Shown piece by piece: positions 1 through 8,787 of a stretch of DNA of 64,000 nucleotides. This stretch comes from Crocinitomicaceae bacterium. GTDB lineage: Bacteria; Bacteroidota; Bacteroidia; Flavobacteriales_D; Crocinitomicaceae. The DNA is taken from positions 1-64,000 of the forward strand of contig JAHEIL010000045.1 in the NCBI GenBank assembly GCA_024639405.1. Direction: 5' to 3'. Under the pieces are notes generated by a model. The model was not told where the DNA came from. It was given only the letters and a program-made list of their open reading frames with translations, and ran no database searches. Each line of letters starts with the position of its first letter. Position 1 is the first letter of the stretch. The translations under genes and the position numbers were made by a program.

Positions 1-74
1 CAATCCAAAATATGACTTTCATGAAAATTACAATGATTGATAGTTGCGCAATAAAAAAGTAGAAAGAAATTATC

Positions 75-109
75 AAAAAAAGAAAAGCACACCGATTTTG
101 GCGTGCTTT
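75..109 (-). terminator. Intrinsic terminator of ssrA
   Basis: Reading the minus strand, a 10-bp stem (AAAGCACGCC pairing with GGTGTGCTTT, one G-U pair) with a six-base loop is followed by a T-rich run interrupted by one C. It starts ten bases past the mature 3' end of tmRNA, as expected for an ssrA terminator. Confidence 0.85.
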
Positions 110-118
110 CCCTTGAAG

Positions 119-518
119 TGGAGTCGGAGGGGTTCGAACCCTCGTCCAAACGATGAGTTTTCAAGCTTTCTACATGCTTAGTTCATAATTGGTTTTCGAT
201 GAAGAGACGGACATGAACACCCAAGCTCAACACTTAAATTCTGTTGTCTTACAACTGCTTAGAATTGTCACAGTTGCCAGCTCAAAAGTTTGAACTCTCG
301 AATATCAAACCTAATGAGCAGAGGCATGAAGAGAGTACTTGTCGATCCTACTATACTTCAAATCGATTAAGCCAATTAACATTCAGCTAATTAAGCAGCA
401 AGTGCGTATGACGTGTTGTCAATTATAGTTCGAAGCAAGATATTATAGAGGTTCACTCCAACCCTCTGCATGCTGACACTTGACTACCGCAACCGCTGTC
501 AAATCCAAAAACGACCCC
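119..518 (-). ncRNA. ssrA: Transfer-messenger RNA (tmRNA)
   Basis: tmRNA frees ribosomes stalled on broken mRNAs by acting as a tRNA and then as a short message that tags the product for proteolysis. Seen in the sequence: the 5' end GGGGTCG pairs with the 3' end CGACTCC to form the acceptor stem, with discriminator A at 119. The T-arm has GGGTTCGAACCC. The 5' part has the conserved GGATTTGACAG stretch of the D-arm-like region. The tag reading frame lies at 391-420 (minus) and encodes DNTSYALAA followed by TAA; the YALAA ending is typical for ClpXP recognition. The exact resume codon (GAC or the ATT before it) cannot be fixed by eye. CCA is not encoded. The 400-nt length is within the usual range. 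Confidence 0.96.
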
Positions 519-530
519 AATCGTTGTGTG

Positions 531-538
531 CAAAGTTA
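531..538 (-). promoter_or_regulatory. -7 promoter element of ssrA (TAACTTTG)
   Basis: TAACTTTG followed by C matches the Bacteroidota -7 consensus TAnnTTTG and lies 12 bases upstream of the tmRNA 5' end. No clear -33 TTG is visible at the usual distance. Confidence 0.7.
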
Positions 539-574
539 CGCAAAACTTTACCTTGTTTGAGAAAATCTATAAAA

Positions 575-604
575 TAAAAAAGGCCGACCAAACGATCGAC
601 CTTT
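575..604 (-). terminator. Intrinsic terminator of the nuo operon
   Basis: On the minus strand a 9-bp stem (AAAGGTCGA with TCGGCCTTT, one G-U pair) and an eight-base loop are followed by a T run. It lies 17 bases after the nuoN stop codon, closing the 14-gene operon. Confidence 0.85.
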
Positions 605-621
605 AAAATTTCTTTTATCGC

Positions 622-1986
622 TTAATAAGCGATGTAGCCACCAATCAACAATGCGATTGTACAGATTAACAATACAACTGTTTGTAAAATGGATGGATTT
701 AATTTTTTAACGGTTGACTCGTTTTCTTCTTTTGCCATTGCTGTCATAAAGAAACGCAAGTAATACACCATTCCAATTCCTGAAGTAGCAATAGCTGCAA
801 TAACCAATGCTGGATATTGTTTGAAAGCTGCTGCAAATACCATGTATTTACCAAAGAAACCTGCTAATGGCGGAACTCCTGCTAATGACAATAAACTCAC
901 TGTTAAAACAACGCCAATGAATGGATTTTTACGCCCTACTCCTCTGAATCCTTCGATCGCATCGTTTTCATCGTTAACAAGCAAGGAAATGATGATTAAC
1001 GCAATGATTGCGAAACCATAACCGTAAATGTACATCCATAAATTCCATGTACTCCAATTACTTTGGTTCATAATCGCAATTAATGCATATCCCGCATTTG
1101 CAATACTAGAGAATGCCAACATGCGTTTGAAACGAGTTTGAGCTAACGCGGATAAATTTCCTACTATTACAGTCAAAATGATGATTCCAAACAAAGCTCC
1201 CGACCACAAAGGATACGCTCCCCAAAAGGTAAACGTGAACAATTTTAAGAAGGCAAACAAACCAGCTAATTTCACTACTGCAGCCATGAAACCTGTTACA
1301 ATTGTTGGTGCTCCACCGTAAACATCCGGACTCCAAAAATGAAAAGGTGCTGCTCCTACTTTAAATAAGAACGCTGCCATCATGATTAAAATACCAACAT
1401 TCAATAAAGCTCCTTTTGCCGATCCATCTAAAATTGCTGCACTAATTTCATTGATTTTAAAAGAACCTGTAGCTCCGTAAACCCAAGCCGTTCCGAACAA
1501 TAAAATCCCAGTTGCTAACGAACCTGTGAAGAAATACTTTAATGATGCTTCCGTCGATAAAATGTCTCTTTTTTTACTTCCTACCATCACGTAGATTGGA
1601 ATGGAAAGAATTTCTAACCCTAAGAAGAACATGAATAAATCTGTAAATGCAATCATACACATTGCTCCTACCAATGAAAAAATCAACAAGGAAATGTATT
1701 CTCCAGTATGTTCAACTTCTTGTTTGAAATAACTATAACCACCTGCAACGATTAGCAATACAAATGAAATCGCTAAACTACTATATAAAATTGCAGGTTT
1801 ATCAAACAACAACCCTTCGTAGTTTAGTTGAATAAATCCTGTTGCAGACCACCATTGATTGATCATTAATGCCAAAGCACTCGATAAACCGATTAGAGCT
1901 GTTGCAAGCACAAGCACTGGCTTCTTAGCCATTGCGATAAACATGGAAATCAATCCTGTTACAAAAACGATAATTAATGCGTCCAT
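622..1986 (-). CDS. nuoN: NADH-quinone oxidoreductase subunit N
   Basis: This is a membrane subunit of respiratory complex I, one of three antiporter-like subunits (L, M, N) that pump protons as NADH is oxidised by quinone. The 454-aa protein is almost wholly hydrophobic, with about 13-14 predicted membrane segments, and carries the proton-translocation (Proton_antipo_M) core with conserved lysines and a Glu near residue 125 in the GLEILSIPIYVM segment. The length is a little short of the E. coli protein (485 aa), as is usual in this phylum. It is the last gene of nuoA-N, one base after nuoM, and is followed by a terminator. Identity rests on position after nuoM and the N-type sequence. Confidence 0.95.
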   Translation of the reverse strand: MDALIIVFVTGLISMFIAMAKKPVLVLATALIGLSSALALMINQWWSATGFIQLNYEGLLFDKPAILYSSLAISFVLLIVAGGYSYFKQEVEHTGEYISLLIFSLVGAMCMIAFTDLFMFFLGLEILSIPIYVMVGSKKRDILSTEASLKYFFTGSLATGILLFGTAWVYGATGSFKINEISAAILDGSAKGALLNVGILIMMAAFLFKVGAAPFHFWSPDVYGGAPTIVTGFMAAVVKLAGLFAFLKLFTFTFWGAYPLWSGALFGIIILTVIVGNLSALAQTRFKRMLAFSSIANAGYALIAIMNQSNWSTWNLWMYIYGYGFAIIALIIISLLVNDENDAIEGFRGVGRKNPFIGVVLTVSLLSLAGVPPLAGFFGKYMVFAAAFKQYPALVIAAIATSGIGMVYYLRFFMTAMAKEENESTVKKLNPSILQTVVLLICTIALLIGGYIAY

Positions 1987-1987
1987 A

Positions 1988-3427
1988 TTACGGTACTAAA
2001 TTATTTGATGCTTGAATAAGACTTTTTAAGTTTTCCAAGCTAGGTCCAACAAAATTTATAATTGCTTGAGGATACACCCCAAAAAACACGATCATTATCG
2101 CAATCAAGAAGAAAGCCAATGTTTCGTTCCATGTTAAGTCTTTAAATGGATGAGTTGTTGCTGCACCATTCATTGAAACTTGGTAGGCTCTGAAGGTGTA
2201 AACTGCTCCAAACACCAAAGTTGTTCCAGCGATTAAACCAACGATCCAATGGTAGTTGTATAAGCCTTTCAACAATAAAAACTCACCAATAAAACCAGAT
2301 GTAAATGGTACAGAAACGGATGCGAATGCAATCACTGCAAACCAAAACGCAAAGCGAGGCGCAACTTTAGCAACTCCACCCATTTGTGTAATGTCTCTTG
2401 TTCCAAAACGATCTTCTAAAATTCCTGCTGCTAAAAACAAACCAACCGCAACTAAACTGTGGTTCAATAGTTGAACAAAAGCTGCGGATAAAACGTCTGT
2501 ATTAAACAACATAATCCCTGCAGCAATTAATCCTACGTGACTAATCGAAGCGAAAGCAAAAATACGTTTGATGTCGTTTTGTTTAATGGCAATGATTGCC
2601 GCATACACAATTCCAATTAGTCCAAGTGTAATTACTAGAAATTGCATTTCGAATAATGCTTCTGGAGCTAATGGAATCATCCAACGAATCATTCCAAACA
2701 AGGCCATTTTCAACATTAACCCAGATAACAACATTGTTCCTGCCATTGGCGCGTTGGTATACGTAGCTGGTTGCCAAGTATGAAAAGGAAACAAGGGGAT
2801 TTTAATCGCAAAAGCTAAAAAGAAACCACCCATGATCCAACATGCTGATTTTGCAGTCAATTGGACAGCAACTAAGCTTTCATGCGAAAAATCAGCTGCT
2901 TGTGTGCCTAATGCCATCAAGGATAACAACATCGCTAATGAACCTACAAAGGTATAAATGAAGAATTTAACCAATGATTTTTTGCTGTCTGTTGCTCCGT
3001 ACCACAATGCGATTAAGAAAATTGGAACCAACGTTAACTCCCAGAAAACGTAGAATAAAATTCCATCCAATGCTGTGAAAACGCCGATTAATGCAACTTG
3101 CATTAACAAAACCATGGCATTAAAACCGCGTTCATTGGCAACTTTTCGATTCAAATTACTCAATAATATAATCGGAACAATCACATTCGTAAGCAACACC
3201 ATGAACAAGCCCATTCCATCGTAACCCATTTTGAATGTCAAACCAAAAGAAGTAACCAATTCAGGATCGTATACTAAAACTGTTGAACCAGTTTGGAAAG
3301 CCATTGCTTTTACGACTGTTGCAATTAATGTTGCAACTGCTCCAGCTAAGCCAATGTATTTCACCATATTTTTAGGCGAAATAGCTGCTACTAGAGCAAA
3401 AACTAAAGGTATAAGATACAATTCCAA
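1988..3427 (-). CDS. nuoM: NADH-quinone oxidoreductase subunit M
   Basis: This is the second antiporter-like proton-pumping subunit of complex I. The 479-aa polytopic protein has the family signature around FYVFWELTLVPIFLIALWYG (residues about 125-145), containing the functional Glu of transmembrane helix 5, followed by conserved Lys residues and the HTWQPATYTNAPMAG segment near residue 218, equivalent to the HTWLPDAH motif of other NuoM proteins. It lies three bases after nuoL and one base before nuoN, so translation is probably coupled through the block. Confidence 0.96.
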   Translation of the reverse strand: MELYLIPLVFALVAAISPKNMVKYIGLAGAVATLIATVVKAMAFQTGSTVLVYDPELVTSFGLTFKMGYDGMGLFMVLLTNVIVPIILLSNLNRKVANERGFNAMVLLMQVALIGVFTALDGILFYVFWELTLVPIFLIALWYGATDSKKSLVKFFIYTFVGSLAMLLSLMALGTQAADFSHESLVAVQLTAKSACWIMGGFFLAFAIKIPLFPFHTWQPATYTNAPMAGTMLLSGLMLKMALFGMIRWMIPLAPEALFEMQFLVITLGLIGIVYAAIIAIKQNDIKRIFAFASISHVGLIAAGIMLFNTDVLSAAFVQLLNHSLVAVGLFLAAGILEDRFGTRDITQMGGVAKVAPRFAFWFAVIAFASVSVPFTSGFIGEFLLLKGLYNYHWIVGLIAGTTLVFGAVYTFRAYQVSMNGAATTHPFKDLTWNETLAFFLIAIMIVFFGVYPQAIINFVGPSLENLKSLIQASNNLVP

Positions 3428-3430
3428 AAC

Positions 3431-5350
3431 TTAAAATTTTAAAAGGTAATACACAACTAAACCAACAATCCCTAGGACCATCCAAAGCAAATAATTCGAA
3501 ACATATCCTGTTTGCCATTTGCGCACTAAATCTCCTGTTTTACCAACTGCAGTTGTGAAAACTGAAATGGATTTATTTAAAACTGCTAGTTCAATTACTT
3601 GGTGACTCATTTTTCCAATCCACTCAATTGGTTGAACAAACAATTTATTGTACACTTCGTCGAAGTATAATTTCTTATTAGAAGCTAATTCCCAGCCTGT
3701 TAATTCGCTGTCTGCTTTCGCTAAACTTCCTCTTTTCACATAAACCACAAACGAAGCAATCAAAATACAGATTGTCATTACAACGGCTGATCCCATCAAC
3801 AACATCGCTTGACTTGTTTCTAAATGAACAGCTGGAATCAATTCCAAACCACGTGTATTGTGTTCTAAGAAATGAGACAACCAATGCGCTCCTTTGTGTA
3901 AGAACAACCCTGGTAAATTCAACAAACCGCCGAATACCGATAAAATCGCTAACACAATTAATGGCAACGTCATGTTCAAAGGACTTTCATGCAAATGGTG
4001 TTTCGCTTCTTCAGAACCTCTGAATTCACCTTGGAACACTAAGAAATACATTCTAAACATGTAAATCGCTGTTAAGGCTACAGAGAACATCAATACTGCA
4101 TAAATAACGCCATTGTGCATTACTGCGTGTGCTAAGATTTCATCTTTCGAGTAAAACCCTGATAACAATGGGAAACCTGCAATGGCCAATGTTCCAATTA
4201 AAAATGTTAGGTGTGTAATCGGAATGAATTTTTTCAATCCTCCCATTTTACGAATATCTTGTTCGTCAGACATCGCATGGATAACACTTCCAGAACCTAA
4301 GAACAATAAGGCTTTAAAAAATGCGTGTGTTGTAACGTGGAACATTGCAGCAGTGTATGCGCCCATTCCCAATGCAACAAACAACAAGCCTAATTGAGAA
4401 ACTGTTGAGTAAGCTAAAACTTTTTTGATATCATTTTGACGCATAGCGATAAACGCTGCAACAAGAGAAGTTGCCAAACCAACATACAACATAATATCTT
4501 GCGTAGTTGGCGCTAATTCAAACAAATAATTAGAACGAACCACTAAGAAAATACCTGCTGTTACCATCGTTGCTGCGTGAATCAAGGCTGAAACCGGTGT
4601 AGGTCCCGCCATCGCATCTGGTAACCACGTAAACAATGGAATTTGTGCTGATTTACCTGTTGCTCCAATGAATAGCATTAAAGTAATTCCTAACATCATC
4701 CAATCAGATGGAATCAATTTATCCACTAAAATTTTGTTTGCTAATTCATTGTATTCCAATGTTCCAAATTGATTTAAAATTAAGAACAAAGCAACCAACA
4801 ATCCTAAATCACCAATACGGTTCATGATGAAAGCCTTACGCGCTGCAATGCTGTTTAACATTCCTTTTTCTAAGTCGCTGTAGTGGAATCCAATCAATAA
4901 GTAGGAACAAATACCAACGCCTTCCCAGCCAAAGAACAACATGAAATAGTTACTTCCTAAAACCAAGATTAACATCGCGAAGATGAACAAGTTCAAGTAC
5001 GTAAAGAATTTATAATATCCTTTATCGTGACTCATGTAACCCATTGAAAACAAATGAATCAAAGCTCCTACTCCCGTCACAACTAAAGTCATCCAAATCG
5101 ACAACGAATCGACTTGTAAACGAGCGTTTAAGGTAATTGACTCTAAATTCAATACTTGAAACAAGTGAATGATTTGTGTATCGTGCAAACGGTTAAACAC
5201 CATGAATGCCAAACCAAATGCTGCAAACATAACTACTGTTGCAAGTGTTCCAACAATTTTCTTTGGTAAATATTTACCAGCTGTACCATTGACAAATGCC
5301 CCCAAAAGTGGCAATGCCATGATCAATAATATTAATTTATCTATCGCCAT
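3431..5350 (-). CDS. nuoL: NADH-quinone oxidoreductase subunit L
   Basis: This is the most distal proton-pumping subunit of complex I, with a long lateral helix that ties L, M and N together. The 639-aa length is typical. Seen: an N-terminal Proton_antipo_N region, the FFGWEGVGICSYLLIGFHYS motif with the TM5 Glu near residue 144, and the TWLPDAMAGPTPVSALIHAA motif near residues 240-260, both diagnostic of NuoL. The C-terminal part ends in a final membrane helix after a charged amphipathic stretch. It lies two bases after nuoK. Confidence 0.98.
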   Translation of the reverse strand: MAIDKLILLIMALPLLGAFVNGTAGKYLPKKIVGTLATVVMFAAFGLAFMVFNRLHDTQIIHLFQVLNLESITLNARLQVDSLSIWMTLVVTGVGALIHLFSMGYMSHDKGYYKFFTYLNLFIFAMLILVLGSNYFMLFFGWEGVGICSYLLIGFHYSDLEKGMLNSIAARKAFIMNRIGDLGLLVALFLILNQFGTLEYNELANKILVDKLIPSDWMMLGITLMLFIGATGKSAQIPLFTWLPDAMAGPTPVSALIHAATMVTAGIFLVVRSNYLFELAPTTQDIMLYVGLATSLVAAFIAMRQNDIKKVLAYSTVSQLGLLFVALGMGAYTAAMFHVTTHAFFKALLFLGSGSVIHAMSDEQDIRKMGGLKKFIPITHLTFLIGTLAIAGFPLLSGFYSKDEILAHAVMHNGVIYAVLMFSVALTAIYMFRMYFLVFQGEFRGSEEAKHHLHESPLNMTLPLIVLAILSVFGGLLNLPGLFLHKGAHWLSHFLEHNTRGLELIPAVHLETSQAMLLMGSAVVMTICILIASFVVYVKRGSLAKADSELTGWELASNKKLYFDEVYNKLFVQPIEWIGKMSHQVIELAVLNKSISVFTTAVGKTGDLVRKWQTGYVSNYLLWMVLGIVGLVVYYLLKF

Positions 5351-5352
5351 TT

Positions 5353-5682
5353 TTACCCTTTTAATTTGTTGAACAATCCAACATCCGTAGTACGAATATT
5401 TCTGTAAGCCATTACTAAGATCGATAAACCAACTGTTGCTTCAGCTGCTGCTACCACCATAATAAAGAATACAAATATTTGTCCGTCTGCTTTGCCAAAA
5501 TACGTTGAAAATGCCACCATCAATAAATTCACAGCGTTCAACATCAATTCGATACACATTAACAAAATGATAGCGTTGCGACGAACCATTACTCCTATTG
5601 CGCCTATCACGAATAAAATCGTTGATAATACAATGTAATATTCTATCGAAACACCTGCGTTAAAAATACTTCCTAAAACCAT
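5353..5682 (-). CDS. nuoK: NADH-quinone oxidoreductase subunit K
   Basis: This is a small three-helix membrane subunit of complex I in the quinone/proton channel region. At 109 aa it is the usual size. Helices 2 and 3 contain the conserved glutamates (MCIELMLNAVNLLMVAFS and AAAEATVGLSILV) that line the proton path. It lies two bases after nuoJ and two before nuoL. Confidence 0.97.
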   Translation of the reverse strand: MVLGSIFNAGVSIEYYIVLSTILFVIGAIGVMVRRNAIILLMCIELMLNAVNLLMVAFSTYFGKADGQIFVFFIMVVAAAEATVGLSILVMAYRNIRTTDVGLFNKLKG

Positions 5683-5684
5683 GC

Positions 5685-6200
5685 TTAATCGATTACTTGT
5701 TTTTCACGTTTTGCCAAAAGAACTGCTCCAACCATCGATGCGATGAATAAAACAGATGAAACTTCAAATGGTAAAACATATTTAGAGAATAATAATTGAC
5801 CTAAATTCTGCACCAATCCTTCGTTATTTTGTGCTGAAGGAGCTGCCGCTTCACCAAGTGCAATGCCATCTTTCAATGCTGCAATTAAAACAGTGAATAA
5901 AATACCACCTGCTACAACTGAAGCAATTTTTACCAAGACGTGTGTTTTTGGTTCTGAATCTTTGTCCAAGTTTAACAGCATCAATACAAAAAGGAATAAA
6001 ACCATAATTGCACCCGCGTAAACAATGATATTCACGACCGCTAAAAATTGTGCATTCATCAAAATATAATTCGATGAAATCAAGAAGAACGTAAGTACTA
6101 AATAAAGTACACTTCTTACAGGGTGACGACTAATAACGACCATTAATGCCGCTCCAATCGTTAATCCACCTAAAATTGTTGTAATTGTTTCTAAACTCAT
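5685..6200 (-). CDS. nuoJ: NADH-quinone oxidoreductase subunit J
   Basis: This is a membrane subunit of complex I next to the quinone pocket. The 171-aa protein has five hydrophobic segments, with the family signature HPVRSVLYLVLTFF near residue 26 and FLAVVNIIVYAGAIMVLFLF near residue 53, whose glycine-containing bulged helix is typical for NuoJ. The start overlaps the nuoI stop by four bases (ATGA), which indicates translational coupling. Confidence 0.97.
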   Translation of the reverse strand: MSLETITTILGGLTIGAALMVVISRHPVRSVLYLVLTFFLISSNYILMNAQFLAVVNIIVYAGAIMVLFLFVLMLLNLDKDSEPKTHVLVKIASVVAGGILFTVLIAALKDGIALGEAAAPSAQNNEGLVQNLGQLLFSKYVLPFEVSSVLFIASMVGAVLLAKREKQVID

Positions 6201-6739
6201 TTTTCAGTTCTTTTACCTGTATGTTGTCTTTTTGTGATGTCGATACGATTATTAATATCTTCCACCAAACGATCTTTACCGTAAACAAATGAATCGCGCT
6301 CAAAATTAGTTGGCACAATTCGATCTGTTAAGAAAACAGCCTCTTTTGGACACGCTTCTTCACACAATCCACAAAAAATACAACGCAACATATTAATTTC
6401 GTAAGAAGCTGCATATTTTTCTTCTCTGTACAGCTTTTCTTCTCCTTTTTCGCGTTCAGCAGCAACCATTGTAATGGCTTCGGCAGGACATGCGACTGCA
6501 CACAATCCACAAGCTGTACAATTTTCTCTCCCTTCTTCATCGCGTTTCAATACATGTTGACCTCTATAAACAGGCGCAAATTCACGTGTATGTTCTGGGT
6601 AGCGCAACGTATTGTTTTTACGCAATAAATGTTTGAATGTAATCCACATTCCACCAAAAATAGCTGGCAAGTAGATTTTTTCAAGGAAGGTCATTTTCTT
6701 ATTCGAAACGACTTTCTTTCTATTTGATAAACTTTGCAT
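6197..6739 (-). CDS. nuoI: NADH-quinone oxidoreductase subunit I (two 4Fe-4S ferredoxin)
   Basis: This peripheral-arm subunit of complex I carries iron-sulfur clusters N6a and N6b, passing electrons toward NuoB. Two classic 4Fe-4S motifs are visible: CTACGLCAVACP near residue 75 and CIFCGLCEEACP near residue 120, each CxxCxxCxxxCP. The first 40 residues hold an amphipathic stretch that anchors it to the membrane arm. The length (180 aa) is normal. It lies eight bases after nuoH and overlaps nuoJ by four. Confidence 0.98.
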   Translation of the reverse strand: MQSLSNRKKVVSNKKMTFLEKIYLPAIFGGMWITFKHLLRKNNTLRYPEHTREFAPVYRGQHVLKRDEEGRENCTACGLCAVACPAEAITMVAAEREKGEEKLYREEKYAASYEINMLRCIFCGLCEEACPKEAVFLTDRIVPTNFERDSFVYGKDRLVEDINNRIDITKRQHTGKRTEK

Positions 6740-6747
6740 ACCGAATT

Positions 6748-7779
6748 CTATTTAAACCAACCTTCATTGAACGCAATGACAAGTCCGGTGATTAACATAT
6801 TAATAATTGAAATTGGAATTAAACTTTTCCAACCTAAATGCATCAATTGATCAAAACGGAAACGTGGAATTGTCCAACGTATCCACATGAATACAAAAAT
6901 GAAGAAGAATGTTTTTGTGAACATGGCTACCACTCCTAAAATGGCTAAGGTATTTCCATCAAAATTGTCCATTCCTGGGAAGTTGAAACCTCCAAAGAAC
7001 AACACAGAAATCACAGCTGATGAAGTAAATAAACTCACGTATTCAGCAAATAAATAGAATCCCATTTTCATAGAACCATATTCTGTGTGGTACCCACCAA
7101 TTAACTCACTTTCACATTCTGCTAAATCAAAAGGCGCACGATTTGTTTCAGCCAATGAACAGATAAAGAAAATAACAAATGCCAAAGGCTGGTAGAAAAC
7201 GTTCCAATTCATACCATGTTGTGTATTTACAATGTCTCTCAACGATAAACTTCCCGACATCATTACAATCGTAATGACACAAATTCCCATTGCTAATTCG
7301 TATGAAATCATTTGAGAACTTGCACGAATTGCACCAAACAAAGAGAATTTATTATTTGATGCCCATCCACCAATCATGATTCCATAAACTCCAATAGAAA
7401 GGAAACCCATAATGAATAAGATACCGATATTAATATCTGCTACTTGCAAGGCAACTGTTTGACCGAATAACTCTAAATCTGTACTCCATGGAATCACAGA
7501 ACCCGTCATTAACGCTGTAAACATCGCGATTCCAGGGCCCATAATAAACAACCATTTCTCTGCATTTGCTGGAATAAAATCTTCTTTGAAAAATAATTTT
7601 CCACCATCCGCTAAAGGCTGTAAAATTCCAAAAGGTCCTGCTCTATCTGGACCAATACGATCTTGAAACCAAGCAGCAACTTTACGTTCGAAATAAGTTG
7701 CATAAGCAGCAATACCTAATGTTACTCCAAACAACGCAACAATCAACGCTAGTTTTTCTATTAACTCACTAATTTCCAT
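6748..7779 (-). CDS. nuoH: NADH-quinone oxidoreductase subunit H
   Basis: This membrane subunit of complex I forms much of the quinone-binding chamber. The family signature ERKVAAWFQDRIGPDRAGPF is followed by GILQPLADGGKLFFKEDF, and a second conserved segment contains ETNRAPFDLAECESEL with the key acidic loop. I start at the second Met, beginning MEISELIEKL (343 aa), because that length and N-terminus fit the family. The upstream ATG at 7806 would add nine residues inside nuoG. The chosen start still overlaps the end of nuoG by 11 bases. Confidence 0.95.
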   Translation of the reverse strand: MEISELIEKLALIVALFGVTLGIAAYATYFERKVAAWFQDRIGPDRAGPFGILQPLADGGKLFFKEDFIPANAEKWLFIMGPGIAMFTALMTGSVIPWSTDLELFGQTVALQVADINIGILFIMGFLSIGVYGIMIGGWASNNKFSLFGAIRASSQMISYELAMGICVITIVMMSGSLSLRDIVNTQHGMNWNVFYQPLAFVIFFICSLAETNRAPFDLAECESELIGGYHTEYGSMKMGFYLFAEYVSLFTSSAVISVLFFGGFNFPGMDNFDGNTLAILGVVAMFTKTFFFIFVFMWIRWTIPRFRFDQLMHLGWKSLIPISIINMLITGLVIAFNEGWFK

Positions 7780-8743
7780 TTGCAATCTTTTTTTGTGAAT
7801 TTCCACGTGGACTTGTGTAATGACCTTGAGAAATAACCGAATGACGGTTTATTTTACGCGGACCTTCAATCATCCAATGAGATAACTCTTTTTTATCAAA
7901 TCGACATTCGTTGCAAATCCAAGCTGGTTTACCATCTTCTTGATTTTCAACTTCTCCATATTGATCTTTACGAGCTGTAACACGGTAAATTTCATTTCCA
8001 AACATCCAAACAACTGCTTTTCCTGAACATTTTGTACATCCACAAGATGCATCCATTGGTTTTAAGAACCAAACACGGCTTTTAAATCGGAATGTTTTAT
8101 CAGTTAATGCTCCAACTGGACATACATCAATCATGTTTCCAGAGAATTCATTGTCAATTGCATTCTCAATGTAGGTACTAATTTCAGCATGTTCGCCACG
8201 GTTCAATACCCCATGAACGCGTTTTTCTGTCAATTGATTTGCAACATGTACACATCTGTAACACAAAATACAACGATTCATGTGTAATTTGATTTTGTTA
8301 CCGATATCAATTGGATCGAAAGTTCTACGTTCTTCCTCATAACGCGTCCCAGCTCCACCGTGCTCAAACCCTAAATCTTGTAAATTACATTCACCAGCTT
8401 GGTCACAAACAGGGCAATCCAATGGGTGATTGATCAATAAAAACTCAACAACTGCACCACGGTTATCGTGAACTTTTTCACTTGTTTTGTTTTTCACAAC
8501 CATTCCATCTTGAACTGGTGTTGAACACGATGCTACTAATTTTGGCATCGGACGTGGGTCGCGCTCAGAACCAGCAGCAACTTCCACTAAACATGTTCTG
8601 CATTTTCCACCTGTACCAGGCAATTTACTGTAATAGCACATTGCTGGTGGAACAACCTCTCCTCCAATTTGACGCGCAGCGTTCAGGATCGATGTTCCTT
8701 CTTCTACTTCAATTTGGATGTCGTCAATGGTAACTTTTACCAT
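7769..8743 (-). CDS. nuoG: NADH-quinone oxidoreductase subunit G, short form (2Fe-2S / 4Fe-4S protein)
   Basis: This is an electron-carrying subunit of the NADH-oxidising arm of complex I. At 324 aa it is far shorter than NuoG of E. coli (about 900 aa). It has the N-terminal 2Fe-2S ferredoxin fold (Cys36, Cys48, Cys51), then HPLDCPVCDQAGECNLQD (the N5 cluster region with its His ligand), then CILCYRCV and CPVGALT, and a final Cys-rich part with SCGCTKC and CNEC. The large molybdopterin-oxidoreductase-like domain is absent. The reading frame is clean and ends just inside nuoH, so I read this as the natural short form found in this phylum rather than a pseudogene. Confidence 0.93.
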   Translation of the reverse strand: MVKVTIDDIQIEVEEGTSILNAARQIGGEVVPPAMCYYSKLPGTGGKCRTCLVEVAAGSERDPRPMPKLVASCSTPVQDGMVVKNKTSEKVHDNRGAVVEFLLINHPLDCPVCDQAGECNLQDLGFEHGGAGTRYEEERRTFDPIDIGNKIKLHMNRCILCYRCVHVANQLTEKRVHGVLNRGEHAEISTYIENAIDNEFSGNMIDVCPVGALTDKTFRFKSRVWFLKPMDASCGCTKCSGKAVVWMFGNEIYRVTARKDQYGEVENQEDGKPAWICNECRFDKKELSHWMIEGPRKINRHSVISQGHYTSPRGNSQKKIANGN

Positions 8744-8787
8744 AATTTTTGTTTTTAATGCTAATTATTAATACTGATTACAAAAGC

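Noticed and set aside
119-180. A tRNA gene, from the T-arm-like GGGTTCGAACCC
   Set aside because: No cloverleaf can be formed locally. The acceptor partner lies 400 bases away at 512-518, with a tag frame between them, which makes it tmRNA.
821-1021. Many open frames antisense to nuo and other genes
   Set aside because: They mirror conserved genes on the other strand, lack promoters and family features, and are expected by chance in long real genes.
7769-8743. NuoG as a truncated pseudogene
   Set aside because: All iron-sulfur ligands of the N-terminal part are intact, the frame is clean, and the stop fits tightly to nuoH, as expected of a natural short form.
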